Source of the DNA: Leifsonia sp052114085
GTDB taxonomy: Bacteria; Actinomycetota; Actinomycetes; Actinomycetales; Microbacteriaceae
Reading direction: 5' to 3'
NCBI RefSeq assembly: GCF_052114085.1
Contig: NZ_JBFREB010000001.1
Location: forward strand, 2,418,001 to 2,482,000
Length of the DNA: 64,000 nt
Of the stretch, positions 1-8,052 are shown piece after piece (within the stretch, counting starts at the first letter, position 1; each line of letters opens with the position of its first letter). The notes beneath the pieces are model-generated. The model was given only the letters and a program-made list of their open reading frames with translations. It did not search any database and was not told the origin of the DNA. Position numbers and translations under genes: made by a program.

Positions 1-999
1 CCCCATTGCGATGAACAGGCCGCAGTAGACCCAAAGCGCGGTCGTGAACGGGGCCAGATTCCAGGTGAGGAGCGAGAGCAACCCGAACACGATGTAGCCG
101 CCGCCGATCATCGACCGGGGGCCGAGCCGGCGGGCCAGGACGCCGGTCACGAGGCCGCCGAGCACCCCGCCGATCGCCTGGACGCCCCGGATGATGCCCG
201 CGCCGGTATCGCCCGCGCCGAGGTTCTGCGTGACATAGACGAGGAAGAGGACGAGGAACAGACCCTGCGCCACGCCCCCGAGTGCCGCGATCAGGGCGAG
301 CGTCCGGAGGGTCGCCGACCGCGCGATCAGTGCCAGCCCCTCCACCCACTCGTGCAGGATGCGCCGCTCGGCCGTCGACGCGGGCTCCTCCCCCGGCGGG
401 GCGGCGACGGGATGCGGCCGGCTGATCGCGACGAGCACCGCCGTGATGACGTAGGAGGCGGCATCCGCGATCACCACGCCCGGAAGCCCCCACAGCGCGA
501 ACGACAGGCCGCCGAGCGGCGACCCGATCAGTCGCGCCAGGCTGTCGCTCACCGCGATGAGCGCGTTGCCCCGCGCCAGTTGGTCCGCGCCGACGAGTTG
601 CGGGATCATCGCCTGCCGCGCCGGGTTGATGATCGCGCCGAGCACCGCCTCCACCGCCGCGACCGCGTAGACGATGCCCATCCGGTCGGCACTCGCCGCG
701 AGCAGCGGCAGCAGCAGGAGGCCCTGCAGGATCGCGACGATGACGATGGTGCGCCGGTGATCCCAGCGGTCGACCAGCACGCCGAGGAAGCTGCCGACCA
801 GCAGCATCGGCACCAGCTCGACGAGGAACACGGTGGATGCGCCCAGCGCCGACCCGGTCGCCGAGAGGGCGAACAGCGGCAGCGCGATCATCAGCAGCCA
901 GTCGCCGGTGTCGGAGACGAGCCCGGCGGTCCAGATGAGCGCGAAGTCGCGGCGGAGCAGTGGGGAGGGGGAGCGCTTCTGCGTCTCGGCGGCGGTCAC
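1..999 (-). CDS. MFS transporter, C-terminus cut by window edge
   Basis: The reading frame starts at a GTG (999-997) that overlaps the TGA of the upstream ArsR-type gene as GTGA, and stays open to base 1, so about 333 N-terminal residues are present and the C-terminus is missing. The start reads VTAAETQKRS, then a charged RRDFALIW segment and successive hydrophobic helices; LVDRWDHRRT fits the loop 2-3 motif of MFS carriers. The region around residues 60-330 shows roughly ten membrane segments. Overall it resembles the drug/metabolite exporter type of MFS protein (MFS_3-like). The translational coupling to an ArsR-fold regulator suggests that the regulator controls this exporter. Substrate is unknown. 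Confidence 0.85.
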   Translation of the reverse strand, partial: MTAAETQKRSPSPLLRRDFALIWTAGLVSDTGDWLLMIALPLFALSATGSALGASTVFLVELVPMLLVGSFLGVLVDRWDHRRTIVIVAILQGLLLLPLLAASADRMGIVYAVAAVEAVLGAIINPARQAMIPQLVGADQLARGNALIAVSDSLARLIGSPLGGLSFALWGLPGVVIADAASYVITAVLVAISRPHPVAAPPGEEPASTAERRILHEWVEGLALIARSATLRTLALIAALGGVAQGLFLVLFLVYVTQNLGAGDTGAGIIRGVQAIGGVLGGLVTGVLARRLGPRSMIGGGYIVFGLLSLLTWNLAPFTTALWVYCGLFIAMG

Positions 1000-1763
1000 G
1001 ATGCGTCGCCTCCCGCGCCCGCGTCGTCCGCTCGGCCCCTCGGGCGCCGCTGTCTGCTGCTGTTCGGTACGTCTGCTGCCGCTCGCGCGACCGCAGACGT
1101 TCCGAATGGCCGCACTCGCTCCGCGTCCGGCTGCACGGCCGCGCCCGCCTGCTCGGCCGCGCGCGCGGCGGCGATCGCGTCCGGATGCCGGAACGCGTTC
1201 AGGTGCAGCGCCACCACGTCGCTGCCCTCCGGCGGGTCGACGCGGGTGAGCCCGATGTACGGCCGGATGAGCGCATCCACTCGCTCCCCCAACTCACGCA
1301 GCTCGGCCGGGGTGAGCTTCAGTGCGTACCCGCTCAGGATGCTCGCCTCCCGCCACTCCACCGGCTGCTCGTCGCGCTGGGCGATCGCGCGGTGCACGAG
1401 CGCGCCCTCGTCATCGACCTGCCGGTCGGCGAGCGCACGCTCCACGGTGTCGGAGCCGATGGCGAACTCGGGGTCCTCCGTCCGCCCGAAGGCCAGACCG
1501 GTGTTGGTGGAACGCCAGGGACGTTCGCGGCCGTCCTCCGCATCCACTGCCTCCACGAGCCCGACCTTGCCGAGCGCACGCAGGTGGTAGCTGCAATTGG
1601 AGGGAGTGGAGCCGACCACCGCGGCGCACTCGCTCGCCGTCCGCGGGCCGAACGACATCAGGTGGTCGAGCAGCGCGAGGCGCAGTGGATGCGCGAGCGC
1701 ACGCAGCGCGCGCGGGTCGGTGACCGTCGTGCGCCGCTCCGGCCGACCCGATGTGAAAGACAT
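996..1763 (-). CDS. ArsR-type winged-helix regulator with repeat-derived C-terminal tail
   Basis: A 255-aa protein. Residues about 15-80 form an ArsR/HTH_20-type winged helix (ALRALAHPLRLALLDHLMSF, then ASECAAVVGSTPSNCSYHLR). The middle part (residues 100-215) is the effector or dimer region seen in single-domain regulators of MFS exporters. The last 45 residues or so are coded by a dispersed 79-bp hairpin repeat (1051-1129) that also occurs at 8760-8838, so the tail PDAERVRPFGTSAVARAAAD is likely a repeat insertion rather than a functional domain. The stop overlaps the start of the MFS gene. The gene is divergent from a second MFS gene across a short region, so it may control both. No metal-binding cysteine motif is visible. 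Confidence 0.85.
   Translation of the reverse strand: MSFTSGRPERRTTVTDPRALRALAHPLRLALLDHLMSFGPRTASECAAVVGSTPSNCSYHLRALGKVGLVEAVDAEDGRERPWRSTNTGLAFGRTEDPEFAIGSDTVERALADRQVDDEGALVHRAIAQRDEQPVEWREASILSGYALKLTPAELRELGERVDALIRPYIGLTRVDPPEGSDVVALHLNAFRHPDAIAAARAAEQAGAAVQPDAERVRPFGTSAVARAAADVPNSSRQRRPRGRADDAGAGGDAS
1051..1129 (-). repeat. 79-bp dispersed hairpin repeat, copy 1
   Basis: Reverse complement matches 8760-8838 at 73 of 79 positions by eye. Each copy contains a near-palindrome (TTCGGAACGTCTGC ... GCAGACGTTCCGAA, one mismatch per copy) around a 13-17 nt GC-rich loop, followed by AACAGCAGCAGACA. This copy lies inside the coding sequence of the ArsR-type regulator and is translated in frame. 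Confidence 0.85.
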
Positions 1764-1769
1764 GTTTCA
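1754..1769. promoter_or_regulatory. possible operator between ArsR-type gene and divergent MFS gene
   Basis: TGAAA, six bases, then TTTCA: an inverted repeat that overlaps the regulator's start codon. It is placed to let the regulator repress itself and perhaps the divergent exporter. Short arms make this tentative. Confidence 0.35.
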
Positions 1770-1837
1770 GAGTTTGCCCCGGGTGTACTTTCATGTCAAG
1801 CGGGAATGCATCCCCCTCCCCCACGTTGTTGATCCAT

Positions 1838-3283
1838 ATGAACGAACCCACCCGAGCGAGCGTCGGCTTCCGGTCCGAGCGCGGACCCATCCTGATCGCC
1901 CTGATGCTGACGACCGGCCTGGTCGCCATCGACTCGACGATCCTCGCGACGGCGGTCCCCTCGATCGTGCAGGATCTCGGTGGGTTCGCGCAGTTCCCGT
2001 GGCTGTTCTCCGTGTACTTGCTCGCGCAGGCCGTGTCCGTCCCCGTTTACGCCAAGCTCTCCGACACCGTCGGGCGGAAGCCCATCGTCCTCATCGGCAT
2101 CGCGCTGTTCCTGATCGGCTCGGTGCTCTGCGGCTTCGCGTGGAGCATGCCCGCTCTGATCGCGTTCCGCGCGCTGCAGGGACTGGGCGCCGGCGCCATC
2201 CAGCCCATGTCGATGACCATCGCGGGCGACATCTACACCGTCGCCGAGCGCGCCAAGACCCAGGGGTACCTGGCGAGCGTGTGGGCGATCTCGTCGGTCG
2301 TCGGTCCGACCCTCGGCGGCGTGTTCTCGCAGTTCCTGTCGTGGCGGTGGATCTTCTTCGTCAACGTGCCGCTGTGCATCCTGGCCGGGTGGATGCTGAT
2401 CCGCGCGTTCCACGAGACCATCGAGCGCCGCCACCACCGCATCGACTACGCGGGTGCCGTGCTCCTCACCGGCGGGATGACACTGCTCATCCTCGCCGTG
2501 CTCGAGGGCGGCCAGGCGTGGGCGTGGAACTCGGTGTGGAGCATCGGCGCGTTCGCGGTCGCAGCCGTCCTGCTGGTGGTCTTCGTGCTCGTGGAGCGGC
2601 GCGCGGCCGAGCCCATCCTGCCGCTCTGGGTGTTCTCGCGACGGCTGCTGGTGACGACGACCCTGATCTCGCTGGGCGTCGGCGGCATCCTCATCGGCCT
2701 CACGTCGTACGTCCCCACCTATCTGGAGGGGACGATCGGCGTCGCACCGATCGTGTCCGGCCTCGCCGTCGCGGCGCTGACGCTCGGCTGGCCGATCGCC
2801 GCCAGCGTCTCGGGGCGGTTCTACCTGCGCATCGGCTTCCGCAACACCGCGCTGCTCGGGATGGGGATCGCGATCGTCGGCGCGATCTCGCTGGCGGCGA
2901 CCTCCGTCGCGCCGTCGGTGCTGTTCGTCGCGGTCAGCTGCTTCGTCGTCGGGCTCGGGATGGGCCTCATCGCCACCCCGACGCTCATCGCCGCGCAGTC
3001 CAGCGTCGAATGGAACGAGCGCGGCGTGGTGACCGGCAGCAACATGTTCGCCCGCTCCATCGGGAGCGCGGTCGGCGTCGCCGTCTTCGGTGCGATCGCC
3101 AACGCGATCATCGGAGGGTCCGTCGCCGGGGCCCACGACGCGGGCACGATCCAGTCGGCGTCGACGGCGGTCTTCGTCGCCGTGGCGATCGCGGCTGTTC
3201 TGACCATCGTGGCTGGCCTGGCGATGCCGCGCTCTCGCGTCGAAGACGTCGAGTTCCGCCGCACGCCCGCGGCCGCGGAGTAG
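1838..3283 (+). CDS. MFS exporter, DHA2-like 14-helix type
   Basis: A 481-aa membrane protein from the ATG at 1838 (MNEPTRAS); an in-frame ATG at 1793 would add 15 residues without clear membrane or motif content, so I prefer the later start. Motif A-like SDTVGRKP lies in the loop after helix 2 and ALQGLGAGAIQPM fits antiporter motif C/B regions. About 14 hydrophobic segments and length near 480 are typical of the drug:H+ antiporter-2 family (EmrB/QacA-like). It is divergent from the ArsR-type regulator, and likely under its control. Substrate cannot be told from sequence. Confidence 0.87.
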   Translation: MNEPTRASVGFRSERGPILIALMLTTGLVAIDSTILATAVPSIVQDLGGFAQFPWLFSVYLLAQAVSVPVYAKLSDTVGRKPIVLIGIALFLIGSVLCGFAWSMPALIAFRALQGLGAGAIQPMSMTIAGDIYTVAERAKTQGYLASVWAISSVVGPTLGGVFSQFLSWRWIFFVNVPLCILAGWMLIRAFHETIERRHHRIDYAGAVLLTGGMTLLILAVLEGGQAWAWNSVWSIGAFAVAAVLLVVFVLVERRAAEPILPLWVFSRRLLVTTTLISLGVGGILIGLTSYVPTYLEGTIGVAPIVSGLAVAALTLGWPIAASVSGRFYLRIGFRNTALLGMGIAIVGAISLAATSVAPSVLFVAVSCFVVGLGMGLIATPTLIAAQSSVEWNERGVVTGSNMFARSIGSAVGVAVFGAIANAIIGGSVAGAHDAGTIQSASTAVFVAVAIAAVLTIVAGLAMPRSRVEDVEFRRTPAAAE

Positions 3284-3298
3284 CCCGCGTCAATGAGA

Positions 3299-3313
3299 CG
3301 GCCCGCCGGGCCG
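3299..3313. terminator. short GC palindrome between convergent genes
   Basis: CGGCCCGCCGGGCCG is a self-complementary stem between the end of the MFS gene and the end of the convergent methyltransferase gene. No T-run, so terminator function is only inferred from position. Confidence 0.3.
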
Positions 3314-3314
3314 G

Positions 3315-3953
3315 TCAGCCGGGGATGCGCGCCAGCACCACGAACTCGTTGTACGTGAACGCCTTGCCCGCGAACCGCGGCAACGGGAACGAGTAGTGCC
3401 GCTCGACGGTCAGCCCCAGCCGGTCGGCCAGCCGGTGCAGGCCGTCGAAGTCGGTGAACGCGACGTGGGTCGAGTCGCTCGCGTAGCCGCGCTCCTGCGG
3501 CGTGATGAAGAGGACCTGGCCCCCCGGCTTCACATACGGCAGGTACATCCGCACCAGCTCCACCGCGAAGTCCGGGTCGACGTGCTCGACGACGTGCGCC
3601 AGCAGCATGGAGTCGAAGGCTCCCGGCTTGGCGTACTCCGTGGTCGGGAACTCGTCGCTCGTGAACGCGTTCAGCCCCCGGGCGCGGGCGATCGCCACCG
3701 ACTCCGGGTTGTGATCGACCCCGACCCCGTTGTTCCCGAGATGCGCCAGATTGCGGCCGAGGCCGCTCCCGACATCCAGTACCCGGCCGAGGTGCAGGTG
3801 CCGGATGTTCCAGCGGTACGGCGCCTGCACGTTGAGGGTGCGCCGCCACCACGAGGTGTCGAGGCGGTGCAACCGCTCGGCGTACTCCGCGCCAGCAGTG
3901 TCGCGGCCCTCGTTCGGTTCGCCTGCGCCTGTGCCGGCGGACATGTCGGACAT
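3315..3953 (-). CDS. class I SAM-dependent methyltransferase
   Basis: A 212-aa protein with a Rossmann methyltransferase core: motif I RVLDVGSGLGRNL (residues about 57-69), an acidic VGVDHNPESV strand-2 end, LLAHVVEHVDP (post-motif II/III) and a motif IV-like GGQVLFITP segment. The N-terminus up to residue 30 is low-complexity. The pattern LAHVVEH is shared with ubiquinone/menaquinone and sugar O-methyltransferase-like small-molecule enzymes, but the substrate cannot be deduced. It is convergent with the upstream MFS gene and transcribed alone. Confidence 0.8.
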   Translation of the reverse strand: MSDMSAGTGAGEPNEGRDTAGAEYAERLHRLDTSWWRRTLNVQAPYRWNIRHLHLGRVLDVGSGLGRNLAHLGNNGVGVDHNPESVAIARARGLNAFTSDEFPTTEYAKPGAFDSMLLAHVVEHVDPDFAVELVRMYLPYVKPGGQVLFITPQERGYASDSTHVAFTDFDGLHRLADRLGLTVERHYSFPLPRFAGKAFTYNEFVVLARIPG

Positions 3954-4073
3954 CAGCTGACTCGATCCGTGAACTCCATGCCCCCACGGTAGGCCACACG
4001 GTACAGCGCCTTCAAAGCAAAAGCCCCCTACGATTCATGAGAGAACTGTCCACTCTTCGATGGGATGAGCTGA

Positions 4074-4979
4074 ATGTCAACTGGCCGGGGAACCACTGGT
4101 CCCACCAAACGCGACCGCCGCGAGGAGGCGCGCGAGACCGCCAGGAAGATGCGCGAGGAGGCGGCCAAGAAGGCGAAACGCCGCAAGGTCGTCGTCCAGA
4201 GCTCGGTCATCGTCGGAATCCTCGCCGTTCTCGCGATCATCGCTGTCGTCGTCTTCACCAGCGTCGGCGGTGCCACCAGCGCCACGAACCCGAAGAACAT
4301 GGCGAGCGGTGGAGTGCTCCTCACCTCGCCGACGAAGGCGACCACCACCCCCGCGATCAAGAGCGGCGCGCAGCCCACGCCGACCAAGATGGAACTCAAC
4401 GGCAAGACGGCGCACATTCAGATCTGGCTCGACTACCAGTGCCCGTTCTGCGACCAGTTCGAGACGACGAACAACAGCCAGATCAAGCAGTGGCTGGATG
4501 AGGGATCCGCGACGCTCGAGGTCCACCCGGTCGCCATCCTCGACAGCACCCAGAACAAGCAGTATTCGACCCGGGCCGCGGCCGCCGCATCCTGTGTCGC
4601 CAACTCGCAGCCCGACAAGTTCTTCGACGTCAACGCCGCCCTGTTCGCCAATCAGCCGGACGAACAGACCGGCACGGGGCTCACGAATTCGGAGATCGTC
4701 AAGATCTTGAAGGATGCGGGCGTCGATTCGCAGTCGGTCACCGACTGCGTGAACAAGCAGACGTTCGCCTCGTTCGTCACCGCGATGACGCAGGGTGCGA
4801 CCAGCAACTCTCAGCTGAAGAACCCGACCTCGGGCGGCTTCGGCACCCCGACCGTGTTCGTCAACGGCGAGCGCTACCAGGGCGGCTTCACCGATGCCGC
4901 CCAGTTCGCGGCGTTCAAGGACGCAGCCGTGAAGGATGCCGGCTCCGGCAAGACCATCACCTTCCCGACCGCCAGCTGA
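4074..4979 (+). CDS. membrane-anchored DsbA-like thiol-disulfide protein
   Basis: A 301-aa protein. A Lys/Arg-rich cytoplasmic N-terminus (residues 1-38) is followed by one membrane helix (about 39-64), placing the rest outside the cell. The thioredoxin-fold domain begins near residue 108; YQCPFC (Cys123 and Cys126) is the CXXC active site and GTPTVFVNG (Pro259) is the cis-proline loop, both as in actinobacterial DsbA/MT2344-like proteins. Two further cysteines (about 174 and 225) lie in the inserted helical domain. Likely role: oxidation or isomerisation of disulfides in secreted proteins. No partner gene (VKOR/DsbB) adjoins it. Confidence 0.85.
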   Translation: MSTGRGTTGPTKRDRREEARETARKMREEAAKKAKRRKVVVQSSVIVGILAVLAIIAVVVFTSVGGATSATNPKNMASGGVLLTSPTKATTTPAIKSGAQPTPTKMELNGKTAHIQIWLDYQCPFCDQFETTNNSQIKQWLDEGSATLEVHPVAILDSTQNKQYSTRAAAAASCVANSQPDKFFDVNAALFANQPDEQTGTGLTNSEIVKILKDAGVDSQSVTDCVNKQTFASFVTAMTQGATSNSQLKNPTSGGFGTPTVFVNGERYQGGFTDAAQFAAFKDAAVKDAGSGKTITFPTAS

Positions 4980-4994
4980 CGCACCCGCTCCCAC

Positions 4995-5072
4995 GCCCCA
5001 CCATCGAGTCCGCGAAGACTGCACGCCGCCCCGGCGTGTCATGTGCAATCTTTGCGGACTCGGCGGTGGGGC
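4995..5072. terminator. 30-bp arm palindrome between two co-directional genes
   Basis: Arms 4995-5024 and 5043-5072 pair over 30 positions with four mismatches around an 18-nt spacer. No T-run. It follows the DsbA-like gene and precedes a same-strand small gene, so it may terminate or insulate. Compare the palindromes at 7970, 55398 and 61878. Confidence 0.5.
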
Positions 5073-5132
5073 TGTTGCGTTGGGGTGGTAGCGTCCGGGG
5101 AAAGGGCAGGGCGAACGAGAGGGGCGGACGGC

Positions 5133-5456
5133 ATGGAGCGCATCCCGGAAGACGGCGTCGACGACGTCGAGATCGGCGAGACGGACGCCGGCGAGACGCC
5201 CGGCTGGGCAGACCCGGCCGACGGCGACGTCGACTACGCCCTGAACGACCCGGAGGCCGAAGCGGACTTCGCCGACGAACTCGTCACCAATGACGCCGTC
5301 GCAGGCGAGACGATCTGGCCCGGCCCGGGTGACGGCAACGACGGCCCGACCGGCGGTCAGTCCCGTGAGGCCGAGCCCGAGTACGACGAGCACAGCGACG
5401 ACGACCCGGACGCGGGCGTGCTCACCGAGGACGACGTCGAGGAGGAGGGCATCTAG
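5133..5456 (+). CDS. small acidic protein of unknown function
   Basis: A 107-aa protein starting at ATG 5133, preceded by a GAGAGGGGCGG ribosome site. It is extremely acidic (frequent Asp/Glu, few Lys/Arg), with no membrane helix or signal and probably little fixed structure; the tail TEDDVEEEGI is almost all acid. Such proteins recur in Microbacteriaceae genomes but I do not recognise a named family. Its stop codon shares the bases CTAG (5453-5456) with the stop of the convergent TetR gene. Confidence 0.65.
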   Translation: MERIPEDGVDDVEIGETDAGETPGWADPADGDVDYALNDPEAEADFADELVTNDAVAGETIWPGPGDGNDGPTGGQSREAEPEYDEHSDDDPDAGVLTEDDVEEEGI

Positions 5457-6070
5457 CCCTCACCACCCGGCTTCTCCTCGGGTGCGCCCAGCGCATCCAC
5501 CACCCCGCGCGCGCTGCGCTCGAGGAAGCCGACGATCTCCGCCGACGGCAGCACGGTGCCGATCGCGCTCTCGACCAGCGCCTCCTCGGCGAACGCGACC
5601 CACGACCGCAGGGCGATGCGCAGCATCGGCGTGTCCCCCACGCCCAGCTCGAGGAACACCGCGATGACCCGCTCCGCCTGCTCGCCGCGCGCCTCCTCCA
5701 CGACGGCCCGCACCTCCGTGTCGCCGGATGCGACGCCACGCACCAGCGAGTAGAACGTGCCGCTGTGCTCCCGGACGAACGCGACGATCCGCACCAGGGT
5801 GTCGTGGAGGCGGTCGAGCGGCGCCAACCCGGAGACCGGCTCGGTGGCGTGCAGCATGCTGTCGCGCGCGGTGCGCACCACCTCCCGGTGGAGCCCCTGC
5901 TTCGACCCGAAGTAGTGGAACAGGAGCCCGCGCGACACGCTCGCGCGCGCCGACAGCTCTTCGATGGTCAGCTGGTCCAGCGGGTTGTCGGCGAGGAACG
6001 CCACCCCGAGCGCGACAAGCTGCGCCCGCCGCTCTTCCGGCGTCAGCCGCGTGCGCCGGTCCGACTCCAT
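5453..6070 (-). CDS. TetR-family repressor
   Basis: A 205-aa protein with an N-terminal TetR helix-turn-helix (residues about 14-60: LVALGVAFLADNPLDQ, then LSARASVSRGLLFHYFGSK) and a helical ligand-binding half (residues 70-195). It is transcribed away from the DUF6230-DUF6114 operon; a good palindromic operator lies between the two (6118-6136), so autoregulation and repression of that operon are likely. The ligand is unknown. Confidence 0.88.
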   Translation of the reverse strand: MESDRRTRLTPEERRAQLVALGVAFLADNPLDQLTIEELSARASVSRGLLFHYFGSKQGLHREVVRTARDSMLHATEPVSGLAPLDRLHDTLVRIVAFVREHSGTFYSLVRGVASGDTEVRAVVEEARGEQAERVIAVFLELGVGDTPMLRIALRSWVAFAEEALVESAIGTVLPSAEIVGFLERSARGVVDALGAPEEKPGGEG

Positions 6071-6117
6071 GCGGCGAGCCTATCCGTCGCGCTCGCGAAC
6101 ATGAGGAATCGCTCGAC

Positions 6118-6136
6118 TATTGACAGCCGGTCAATA
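6118..6136. promoter_or_regulatory. TetR operator, TATTGAC-N5-GTCAATA
   Basis: A perfect 7-bp inverted repeat with a 5-bp centre, in the 131-bp region between the divergent TetR gene and the DUF6230 gene. Size and symmetry match a TetR dimer site. Confidence 0.75.
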
Positions 6137-6201
6137 ACGTCTATGCTCGCTCCTGGACCTGACTGCGCCGACGCTGTCAAGTCCCCCGAACAGGAGGATC
6201 G

Positions 6202-6798
6202 ATGAAGTTCCGAAAGCTCGCCGGGTCTCACGCCGGACGGATCGTTCTCGCAGCGGTCCCGGTTGCCGTCGTCTCCACGCTGCTCATGACCGGCGTGGCG
6301 CAGGGCGCCGTGCCCGTGTCGTTCGCCGTCTCCGGCAGCCAGTTCCAGATCAGCGCGTCGAAGCTCGACGGCACCGGCTTCTCGCAGTACGCGGGCGTCG
6401 CCCCCGACACCGCCGGCAAGAACCACCAGGTGGCGATCGCCAACATCAAGTCGGCCACGCTCGCCGACCTCTGCCAGGCGGTCGTCACGGACACCCCGCT
6501 CGGCAAAGTGGGGATGCTGATCACCGCAGGCGGCGGCGGCGCACCGGCGAGCGCATCCGACCTCCAGATCGGAATGACCGACTTGAAGGGCGACTCCGAG
6601 TTCCACAACATCCGCATCGGCGTCGACGCCTCCACTGTGAACACGACCGCGAAGGGCGGCGCCGGCGACTTCGCTCAGGATGCGGACGCCGTCACCATCA
6701 CGAACCTCCAGCAGACCGCGTGGAGCACGCAGGCCTCCGTCTTCACCCTCACCGGGATGCACGTGCAGCTGACCGACGGCTCGAAGGGATGCTTCTGA
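6202..6798 (+). CDS. DUF6230-like exported protein
   Basis: A 198-aa protein with an N-terminal signal or anchor (residues about 12-37, AAVPVAVVSTLLMTGVAQGA) and a beta-rich outer domain, FAVSGSQFQISASKLDGTGF being typical of the DUF6230 proteins that older Streptomyces annotations call cholesterol esterase. An AGGAGG-like ribosome site (ACAGGAGGATCG) precedes the ATG. Two cysteines (residues 93 and 197) may form a disulfide. It is first gene of a three-gene operon under the TetR operator. Family assignment is from memory of conserved segments; no enzymatic residues are evident. Confidence 0.75.
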   Translation: MKFRKLAGSHAGRIVLAAVPVAVVSTLLMTGVAQGAVPVSFAVSGSQFQISASKLDGTGFSQYAGVAPDTAGKNHQVAIANIKSATLADLCQAVVTDTPLGKVGMLITAGGGGAPASASDLQIGMTDLKGDSEFHNIRIGVDASTVNTTAKGGAGDFAQDADAVTITNLQQTAWSTQASVFTLTGMHVQLTDGSKGCF

Positions 6799-7241
6799 TC
6801 GTGGGAGCCCACGCGACCGGCGGCTTCCGCACCTGGCGGCGGCAGCGTCCCTTCGTCGGGGGCGTCCTGACCGCCCTCGGCGGCGTCGAGCTGTTCTTCT
6901 CCGGCCAGCTCGACATCGGGAAGATCCACGTCCAGCTCGGCATCGAGGGGCTGCAGGCGACGATCATCCCGATCCTGCTGGTACTGCTCGGCGTGCTCGT
7001 GATCGCGATGCCCGCGCACCGCATCTTCTACGGCGTCATCGCGCTCGCCGTCGCGGTGTACTCGCTCGTCGGCGTGAACTTGGGCGGCTTCTTCATCGGG
7101 ATGCTGCTGAGCACGGTGGGCGGCATCCTCACGGTGGCGTGGATGCCGAAGGGGGATGCGGTGGGTGAGGGCGCCGCGGATGACGCCGGCGTCGCGGACG
7201 ACGCCGACGCCTCGGTCCCGCGGGAAGGCACCATCGCATGA
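6789..7241 (+). CDS. DUF6114-like membrane protein
   Basis: About 150 aa from the ATG at 6789, overlapping the DUF6230 stop; a GTG at 6801 is an alternative start four codons later. After a short basic segment (RTWRRQRPF) there are three or four membrane helices (GGVLTALGGVELFF, then TIIPILLVLLGVLVIAM, FYGVIALAVAVYSLVG and FIGMLLSTVGGILTVAW) and an acidic Ala/Asp tail. DUF6114 proteins accompany DUF6230 proteins in Streptomyces, so the pair likely works together in the envelope. Its stop overlaps the next ATG as ATGA. Confidence 0.75.
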   Translation: MLLIVGAHATGGFRTWRRQRPFVGGVLTALGGVELFFSGQLDIGKIHVQLGIEGLQATIIPILLVLLGVLVIAMPAHRIFYGVIALAVAVYSLVGVNLGGFFIGMLLSTVGGILTVAWMPKGDAVGEGAADDAGVADDADASVPREGTIA

Positions 7242-7942
7242 GGCGCGCGGGCTCCGGCGTCGTCGCCGGCGCGCTGATCGCGTGCGTCGCGGCAGCCCTG
7301 GCGGGCCTCGGCGCCGCCCGCGTTCCGTCCGCTGCGCCGGCCGCGCTGTGCATCCCGATCATCATGCCGTGCAGTTCCCCGAGCTCGACGCCGACGCCCG
7401 GCTCGACCGATCCCGGCATCCCGGGCATCCCGTCACTTCCGCTGCCCGGTTCGTCGAGCGCGCCGATCGTTCCCGGTCCCACCCCGACGCCGACCGCTCC
7501 CCCGACTCCCGCCGGCCCGGACGCCGGCGCGCCGGTCTTCACCCAGCCGCCCGCCCAACTCGGCAGCCAGTCGCTGTCCTTCTCCGGGCTCAGGGGCGTG
7601 ACCGTGGTGACCGTCCCGCTCGCGGACGGCAGCCGCATCCCGGTGCTGAAGATCTCCGCCGACAGCATCACCATCGACGGTTTCAGCCTGACCGTCCGCA
7701 AGGCCACCGGCCCGAAGCTCTCCACCACCGCCGACCAGATGGCGCTGCGCGGCAATGTGCAGGTCTACGTGGACTCGGTGACCGCGACAGGACCGGACGG
7801 CACGCCGCTGACCCTGGGCGCCGCGACCCCGCCGCCGGCCGACGGCGTGCCGCCGCAGCTGCTGCGCGTCACGCTGGGGCTGGTCGGGGTGACCGCGGAC
7901 AGCATCCACTTCACCAACCCGCACCAGCACCTGACGGAGTAG
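7238..7942 (+). CDS. secreted Pro/Thr-rich protein of the DUF6230 operon
   Basis: A 234-aa protein coupled by ATGA to the DUF6114 gene. It has an N-terminal signal helix (residues 8-30), a short Cys-containing segment (CIPIIMPC), a long Pro/Ser/Thr/Gly linker (residues 48-105) and a C-terminal domain (about 110-234) with beta-strand pattern (SLSFSGLRGVTVVTVPLADG). The layout suits an extracellular domain held off the membrane by a flexible stalk. No family recognised. Transcription ends in a hairpin at 7970-8006. Confidence 0.7.
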   Translation: MRRAGSGVVAGALIACVAAALAGLGAARVPSAAPAALCIPIIMPCSSPSSTPTPGSTDPGIPGIPSLPLPGSSSAPIVPGPTPTPTAPPTPAGPDAGAPVFTQPPAQLGSQSLSFSGLRGVTVVTVPLADGSRIPVLKISADSITIDGFSLTVRKATGPKLSTTADQMALRGNVQVYVDSVTATGPDGTPLTLGAATPPPADGVPPQLLRVTLGLVGVTADSIHFTNPHQHLTE

Positions 7943-7969
7943 CCGCCCGGCGCGGCCATCGAGTGGGCG

Positions 7970-8006
7970 CAACACGCCGTTACGCGGGCAGGGTTACGGC
8001 GTGTTG
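7970..8006. terminator. palindrome between convergent genes
   Basis: CAACACGCCGT and ACGGCGTGTTG form a perfect 11-bp stem with a 15-nt loop between the secreted-protein gene (+) and the DUF1992 gene (-). It lacks a T-run but the position suits bidirectional termination. Confidence 0.55.
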
Positions 8007-8052
8007 GGACCAGTGGATGCGTACCGCGGCGGGATGCGGACCCCTGCGGGGG

